From: an uncultured Ruminococcus sp.
GTDB taxonomy: Bacteria; Bacillota; Clostridia; Oscillospirales; Acutalibacteraceae
Direction of reading: 5' to 3'
Assembly (NCBI GenBank): GCA_902785365.1
Contig: CACZYC010000002.1
Location: 69,011 to 133,010 of the forward strand
DNA: 64,000 nt
Position numbers and translations under genes: made by a program. The notes beneath the pieces are model-generated. The model saw only the letters and a program-made list of their open reading frames with translations. It made no database searches and had not been told where the DNA came from. Below, one piece after another: positions 62,759 to 64,000 of the stretch (positions are counted from its first letter, which is position 1; each line of letters opens with the position of its first letter).

Positions 62759-64000
62759 TTACTTAACAACCACATTTTCCTCTCCGAGACGACGCTTCAG
62801 CTCATTTATCATCACATCGTTGAGGCTCACCCACATTGTGTCGGGAGCCATAAACGACTTCTTTGTATCGTTGAGGTAGTAGATTACAGGGGTTCTGCCT
62901 TCAAAAATATCCGTAACCTGACGCGCCCTTTTGTAGCTCTCGCTCTCTAAGTTATCCACTCTTATATAAAGCTTCGGGGGCTTCTTTGAGGGAATCTGAG
63001 CTTTTGGGGAGTCCTTTGGGGGCTGAGCATTTTTGTCGACCTCACGGATTTCGTCAGCGATGATTTTGGGCTCTTCATCCTCGCGGAAGTTCAGCGTACC
63101 GAAAATCTCAACGACATTTCCCTGCGAAAGCAAAGCTCCGAACTTAGCGAAAACATTGGGGAAAACAATGGTTTCCGCCACGCCGTACCTGTCCTCAACC
63201 GTGACAAAAGCCATCATCAGATTGTTTTTGGTAATCTGTGTTTTGACCTTGGAAACAATACAGACCACACGGACCTTCTGCTTATCCTTATAATCGTTCG
63301 TTTCACGGTTTACTATATTCCCTATCTGGTCGCAGCGGACAGATTTAATGTAGTTCTCATACTCGTCAATCGGATGACCGCTGAGATACATCCCGACAAC
63401 CTCATTCTCCATAAAGAGTAAATCTTCCTTGGAAAACTCGGGCAAATCGGGAGCTTTGGGAACACCGCTGTCGGCTTTGAGGTCCTCGTCCATATCGAAG
63501 AACGAAAGTTGTCCGCGCATATTCTTTTTGTTCTCAAATTCCAAATCACCGAGAACATCCTTAATCATCATAAGCATCTGGCGGCGATTGAGCCCCATAC
63601 TGTCCAAAGCACCGCACTTAATCAGGCTTTCGAGCGCTCTTGAATTCATTGACGGACCGTAATTGCGCTTGCAGAAGTCGTAAAAACTTGTATATTCGCC
63701 GAGCTTGCGCTGGGCAATAATGTTATCTATAAACTGTCTGCCGAGATTTTTGACGGCGAGCAGTCCGTATCTTATATCTTTGCCTGACACAGTAAATCCG
63801 TACAGACTTGTGTTTACGTCGGGCGGAAGAACCTTTATGCCCATTGAGTGACACTCGGAGATATAAACGGCGAGCTTGTTCTGCCTGTCAAGAACACTGG
63901 ACATCAGAGCCGCCATATATTCTTTGGGATATCGGCATTTCAGATACGCTGTTTGGTAGGAGATTTTGGCGTAGGCGGTAGCGTGGGATTTGTTGAAAGC
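62759..64000 (-). CDS. dnaE: DNA polymerase III alpha subunit, C-terminal part
   Basis: The open frame continues to the window edge (AFNKSHATAYAKISYQTAYL before the first internal Met), so about 413 C-terminal residues are seen. Finger/HhH region (INPPDVN-like LPPDVNTSLYGF, IRYGLLAVKNLG, SLIKCGALDSMGLNRRQML), the MYLSGHPIDEYE motif, and the OB-fold (VRVVCIVSKVKTQITKNNLMMAFVTVED, in part) followed by a Pro/Lys-rich link and the tau-binding tail. Replicative polymerase of the DnaE1 type. Confidence 0.93.
   Translation of the reverse strand, partial: AFNKSHATAYAKISYQTAYLKCRYPKEYMAALMSSVLDRQNKLAVYISECHSMGIKVLPPDVNTSLYGFTVSGKDIRYGLLAVKNLGRQFIDNIIAQRKLGEYTSFYDFCKRNYGPSMNSRALESLIKCGALDSMGLNRRQMLMMIKDVLGDLEFENKKNMRGQLSFFDMDEDLKADSGVPKAPDLPEFSKEDLLFMENEVVGMYLSGHPIDEYENYIKSVRCDQIGNIVNRETNDYKDKQKVRVVCIVSKVKTQITKNNLMMAFVTVEDRYGVAETIVFPNVFAKFGALLSQGNVVEIFGTLNFREDEEPKIIADEIREVDKNAQPPKDSPKAQIPSKKPPKLYIRVDNLESESYKRARQVTDIFEGRTPVIYYLNDTKKSFMAPDTMWVSLNDVMINELKRRLGEENVVVK

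Overview
The window looks like chromosome of an anaerobic, probably spore-forming, gut-type Clostridia (Oscillospiraceae/Ruminococcaceae-like). Pointers are the sporulation genes bofA and spoIIR, AddAB rather than RecBCD, a CIRCE-controlled groESL, sigma-A promoters of the Firmicutes type with AGGAGG ribosome sites, indolepyruvate:ferredoxin oxidoreductase, DUF4364/DUF1292/DUF6442 proteins, and an IMP-forming step carried by a stand-alone AICAR transformylase plus a PurO-type cyclohydrolase. No rRNA, CRISPR array, phage or insertion sequence was seen.

Layout. 1-1.6 kb: a small membrane protein with an XRE-type repressor start (cut by the window edge) behind a promoter with tandem operators, then a lipoprotein. 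1.6-8.6 kb: purine operon on the minus strand, purE-purF-purM-purN-purO-purH(AICARFT)-purD. 8.6-11.4 kb: SPFH/NfeD pair, DUF4364, bofA, secG. 11.8-14.9 kb: an A+T-rich pair of secreted proteins (subtilase-like with Glu at the usual Asp position; Big_2 protein). 14.9-22.7 kb: pyrE-radC-uvrB-parE-parC, all minus strand and nearly touching. 22.8 kb: zinc-ribbon protein. 23.2-32.6 kb: a phosphonate/cell-envelope locus. 32.7-39.4 kb: second purine operon, purC-purF2-purB-purA-guaA. 39.4-41 kb: tRNA-Leu(CAA) with a decayed partial copy of its 3' end, then a PyrB carrying a PyrI-type zinc domain. 41-48 kb: addB-addA. 48-51.2 kb: spoIIR, and an Lrp-aminotransferase-ispE operon. 51.3-54 kb: polysaccharide genes (Wzy-like, priming sugar transferase). 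54.1-56 kb: an orphan promoter-terminator unit (small RNA candidate), DUF1292, a 6S-like RNA, gpsA. 56.2-58.2 kb: groES-groEL. 58.4-62.7 kb: iorA-iorB-CoA ligase-ACT protein. 62.8-64 kb: 3' part of dnaE.

The most unusual system is the 23.2-31.6 kb locus. One polypeptide joins a LicC/PntC-like nucleotidyltransferase, a TagD-like cytidylyltransferase and phosphoenolpyruvate mutase. It is followed by phosphonopyruvate decarboxylase, an iron-type alcohol dehydrogenase expected to reduce phosphonoacetaldehyde, a TagF-like glycerophosphotransferase, and a 917-residue fusion of a YidC/Oxa1-like domain with a sulfatase/LTA-synthase-like catalytic domain. Read together they predict synthesis of 2-hydroxyethylphosphonate, its activation as a CMP ester, and its transfer to a surface polymer. 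That product is inference; the gene families and their order are read from the sequence. The two purine operons and the extra GMP synthetase subunit next to this locus also show unusual duplication of purine enzymes (two Fe-S type PurF, two GMP synthetase ATP-pyrophosphatase domains).
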